DNA of 44,925 bases from Rhodanobacteraceae bacterium. GTDB taxonomy: Bacteria; Acidobacteriota; Terriglobia; Terriglobales; Acidobacteriaceae. Location of the stretch: NCBI GenBank assembly GCA_025350865.1, contig JANXWZ010000001.1, forward strand, positions 1 through 44,925. Reading direction: 5' to 3'. Under the pieces are notes generated by a model. That model did no database searches. It had not been told where the DNA came from and saw nothing but the letters and a program-made list of their open reading frames with translations. Made by a program: the position numbers and the translations under genes. Below are positions 43,151-44,925 of the stretch, piece by piece; the stretch's first letter is position 1; every line of letters starts with the position of its first letter.

Positions 43151-44653
43151 TTAGACGGCGTCGAGCTTTTTGATGACGAGTTCGTTCAGGACGGCTGGGT
43201 TGGCTTGTCCCTTGGACGCTTTCATCACCTGGCCGACGAAGAAGGCGGCGACGGTTCGTTTGCCTCCGCGGAACTGCTCGACCTGCTTCGGATTCGCAGC
43301 GATGACTTCGTCAATCAGGCCTTCGATGACGCCTGTTTCGGAGATCTGCTGCGGCTTGTCGCGCTCGTAGACGGAGGTGAAATCTTCGCGGTTGGCGAAG
43401 GCTTTGTCAAGCAGGTCTTTGAGCATCTTGCTGGAGAGTTCGCCGGATTCAGCGAGGTCAGCGGCGAGGACCAGGCCGTCTTCGCTGATCGGCGACTCGT
43501 GGTTTGACCCCTCACGATAACCAGCCGCGGCACGGAGGCGCATGGTGATTTCGCTAGTGAGCAGCGAGGCCACGCGGCGCGGCGATTTGGCGCGTTTGGC
43601 GGCTGATTCGAACTGATCGGCAAAAGCTCGGGTGGCGGTGAAGGTGGCGGCGTCCTGGGCGGAGATGCCGAACTCTGCGATGAGGCGGGCGCGGCGCGGT
43701 TCGGGGAGTTCAGGCAAAGCTTTCAGGATTTCGGCTTGCCAATCGGCACCGACGATGAGCGGTGGAAGGTCGGGCTCGGGGAAGTAGCGGTAGTCGTGGG
43801 CCTCTTCCTTGCTGCGCATGGAGTAGGTGCGGCCTTCGCCGTTGTTCCAGAGGCGCGACTCCTGCTTGACGCGGCCGCCGCCTTCGATCACGCCAATCTG
43901 GCGCTCGATCTCGTGCTCGACTGCGGAGCGGATGTATCGGAACGAATTGACGTTCTTTACTTCGGCCTTGGTTCCGAACTCTTTTGCGCCTTTTAGCATG
44001 ACGCTGACGTTGGCGTCGCAGCGGAGGGAGCCTTCTTCCATGTTGCAGTCGCTGACGCCGGTGTAGAGCAGGATTTCCTTGAGGCGGGTGAGGTACTCGA
44101 AGACCTCGTCGGCGGAGCGGAGGTCAGGCTCGGAGACGATCTCGACGAGCGGGGTGCCGCAGCGGTTGAGGTCGATGTAGGTGCGGGTGACGGAGTCGGC
44201 GAAGCCGTCGTGGATGCTTTTGCCGGCGTCTTCTTCCATGTGCAGGCGGGTGATGCCGATGCGCTTCAGGATGCCGGTGGAGCCGTCGCCCTCGGGGACG
44301 TCGAGCCAGCCGTTCTCGGCGATGGGCTTGTCGAACTGGGAGATCTGGTAGCCCTTGGGGTTGTCGGGGTAGAAGTAGTTCTTGCGGGCGAAGATGCTGG
44401 TTTCGCGGATTTCGCAGTGGATCGCTTTGGCAGCCAAGACGGCGAATTCCACGGCTCTACGGTTCAGCACCGGCAGGGCGCCGGGCAGGCCGAGGCAGGT
44501 GGGGCAGACGTGGGTGTTGGGTTCGCCGCCGTACTTGTTGACGCAGCCGCAGAAGGCCTTGGACTCGGTGAGGAGCTGGACGTGGACTTCGAGGCCGATG
44601 ACGGGCTGGTACTTGGCGAGGATTTCAGGCGAGAGAGAGACGGTCGCGGACAT
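43151..44653 (-). CDS. gatB: Aspartyl/glutamyl-tRNA amidotransferase subunit B
   Basis: GatB is the kinase/tRNA-binding subunit of GatCAB, which converts Glu-tRNAGln or Asp-tRNAAsn to Gln- or Asn-tRNA. The signature VIGLEVHVQLLTESKAFC is at the N-terminus, followed by zinc cysteines (CGC and CPTC), FFYPDNPKGYQISQFD-like sequence, EEDAGKSIH, DLNRCGTPLVEIVSEPD and the YRYFPEPDLPPL box. The C-terminal 150 residues are the GatB/YqeY domain. The length of 500 residues is normal. The ATG at 44653 has GGAAG seven bases upstream; one at 44665 would add four residues. gatA and gatC are not in the window. Confidence 0.97.
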   Translation of the reverse strand: MSATVSLSPEILAKYQPVIGLEVHVQLLTESKAFCGCVNKYGGEPNTHVCPTCLGLPGALPVLNRRAVEFAVLAAKAIHCEIRETSIFARKNYFYPDNPKGYQISQFDKPIAENGWLDVPEGDGSTGILKRIGITRLHMEEDAGKSIHDGFADSVTRTYIDLNRCGTPLVEIVSEPDLRSADEVFEYLTRLKEILLYTGVSDCNMEEGSLRCDANVSVMLKGAKEFGTKAEVKNVNSFRYIRSAVEHEIERQIGVIEGGGRVKQESRLWNNGEGRTYSMRSKEEAHDYRYFPEPDLPPLIVGADWQAEILKALPELPEPRRARLIAEFGISAQDAATFTATRAFADQFESAAKRAKSPRRVASLLTSEITMRLRAAAGYREGSNHESPISEDGLVLAADLAESGELSSKMLKDLLDKAFANREDFTSVYERDKPQQISETGVIEGLIDEVIAANPKQVEQFRGGKRTVAAFFVGQVMKASKGQANPAVLNELVIKKLDAV

Positions 44654-44749
44654 GGTTGCTTCCATCTTACCAACGGTTTAGCGGGGCCCTCCCCCGTTTC
44701 CTGCGTAAAGAGACCGGAACAAAGGAGATAGATTGGGAATCTGTATGGG

Positions 44750-44798
44750 GGCATTGAGAACAATGCCAAAAGGCTCCGGAAATTCCCGGAGCCCTTTT
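44750..44798. terminator. Tandem hairpins with terminator character upstream of gatB
   Basis: Two perfect stems lie side by side: GGCATTG-AGAA-CAATGCC (44750-44767) and GGCTCCGG-AAATTC-CCGGAGCC (44772-44793). The second is flanked by AAAA and CTTTT, so it looks like an intrinsic terminator on either strand. On the minus strand it would end transcripts entering from the right, 119 bases before gatB. The remaining bases to 44925 are AT-rich and carry no gene. Confidence 0.65.
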
Positions 44799-44925
44799 CA
44801 ATCCTGTGATAAGGATAGCAGAGTGAAGATAGTGATCGTGCCATTTATCTTTGCGAAATAATGGAATGGATCGGTTGCGTTGTTCAGGCGAATTATTATG
44901 CTTAACACGTCCAGAGCGCGATGCG

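Noticed and set aside
44464-44844. Minus-strand frame upstream of and overlapping gatB
   Set aside because: It overlaps gatB in another frame, is Ser/Pro-rich without features, and runs through the paired hairpins.

Overview
The window is GC-rich (about 60% by eye), densely coded and fits an acidobacterium of the Terriglobus/Granulicella/Edaphobacter type. The evidence is an array of small membrane proteins opening MLDVHPPHSPTHTWKDFF, GT-C glycosyltransferase-like membrane proteins, TolB-like PD40 proteins, a dispersed TTCTGAGCGAAGCGAAGAAT repeat and a Gram-negative envelope (lipoproteins, POTRA domains, AmpH, outer-membrane barrel). The lineage is inferred from protein style; no rRNA or tRNA gene was seen. 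No phage, insertion sequence or CRISPR array was found.

Layout. 0-5.5 kb: a truncated VTT/DedA-like membrane protein, a YdjM-like membrane hydrolase, a small unknown protein, ligA, and an M48-like membrane protein that has lost its zinc site. 5.6-8 kb: a TIR domain fused to a formylglycine-enzyme-like domain, then a radical SAM enzyme. 8-11.6 kb (minus strand): an ECF sigma factor, its zinc-finger/HEAT anti-sigma partner and a PDZ lipoprotein, plus a chloramphenicol-acetyltransferase-like gene. 11.7-16 kb: a POTRA protein, a hicB-hicA-RNase HI operon, a GT-C membrane protein and a 22-bp tandem repeat. 16-26.4 kb: yqeY, an outer-membrane barrel, a class V aminotransferase, a secreted protein, a brnTA module, a ygiB-ygiC pair, a second GT-C protein, ampH and a Uma2 nuclease-like gene.

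26.4-34.5 kb is the accessory core. Two intact copies of the MLDVHPPHS family (A, B) and a relic (C) lie left of a histidine kinase / response regulator / PD40 cassette. A third intact copy (D), a copy broken by one in-frame stop (E), a leaderless relic (F) and a collapsed outer-membrane-receptor remnant lie right of it. Three copies keep near-identical 5' ends and upstream sequence, including an inverted repeat just upstream of a likely -10 box, while the C-terminal parts have diverged. This is the best candidate for an undescribed system in the window.

34.5-44.9 kb returns to ordinary genes: a MarR regulator divergent from a two-domain VOC protein, a ferric-reductase-like membrane protein, serA, a dolichol-phosphate-mannose-synthase-like/GtrA fusion overlapping a GT87-type mannosyltransferase, an FmdB zinc ribbon, a short basic protein, an unknown envelope protein and gatB.

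A signal running through the whole window is promoter geometry. At nine genes a TANNNT hexamer ends exactly six bases before the start codon, which predicts leaderless mRNAs. Genes without this spacing usually have a visible Shine-Dalgarno sequence. The spacing was also used here to choose several starts.
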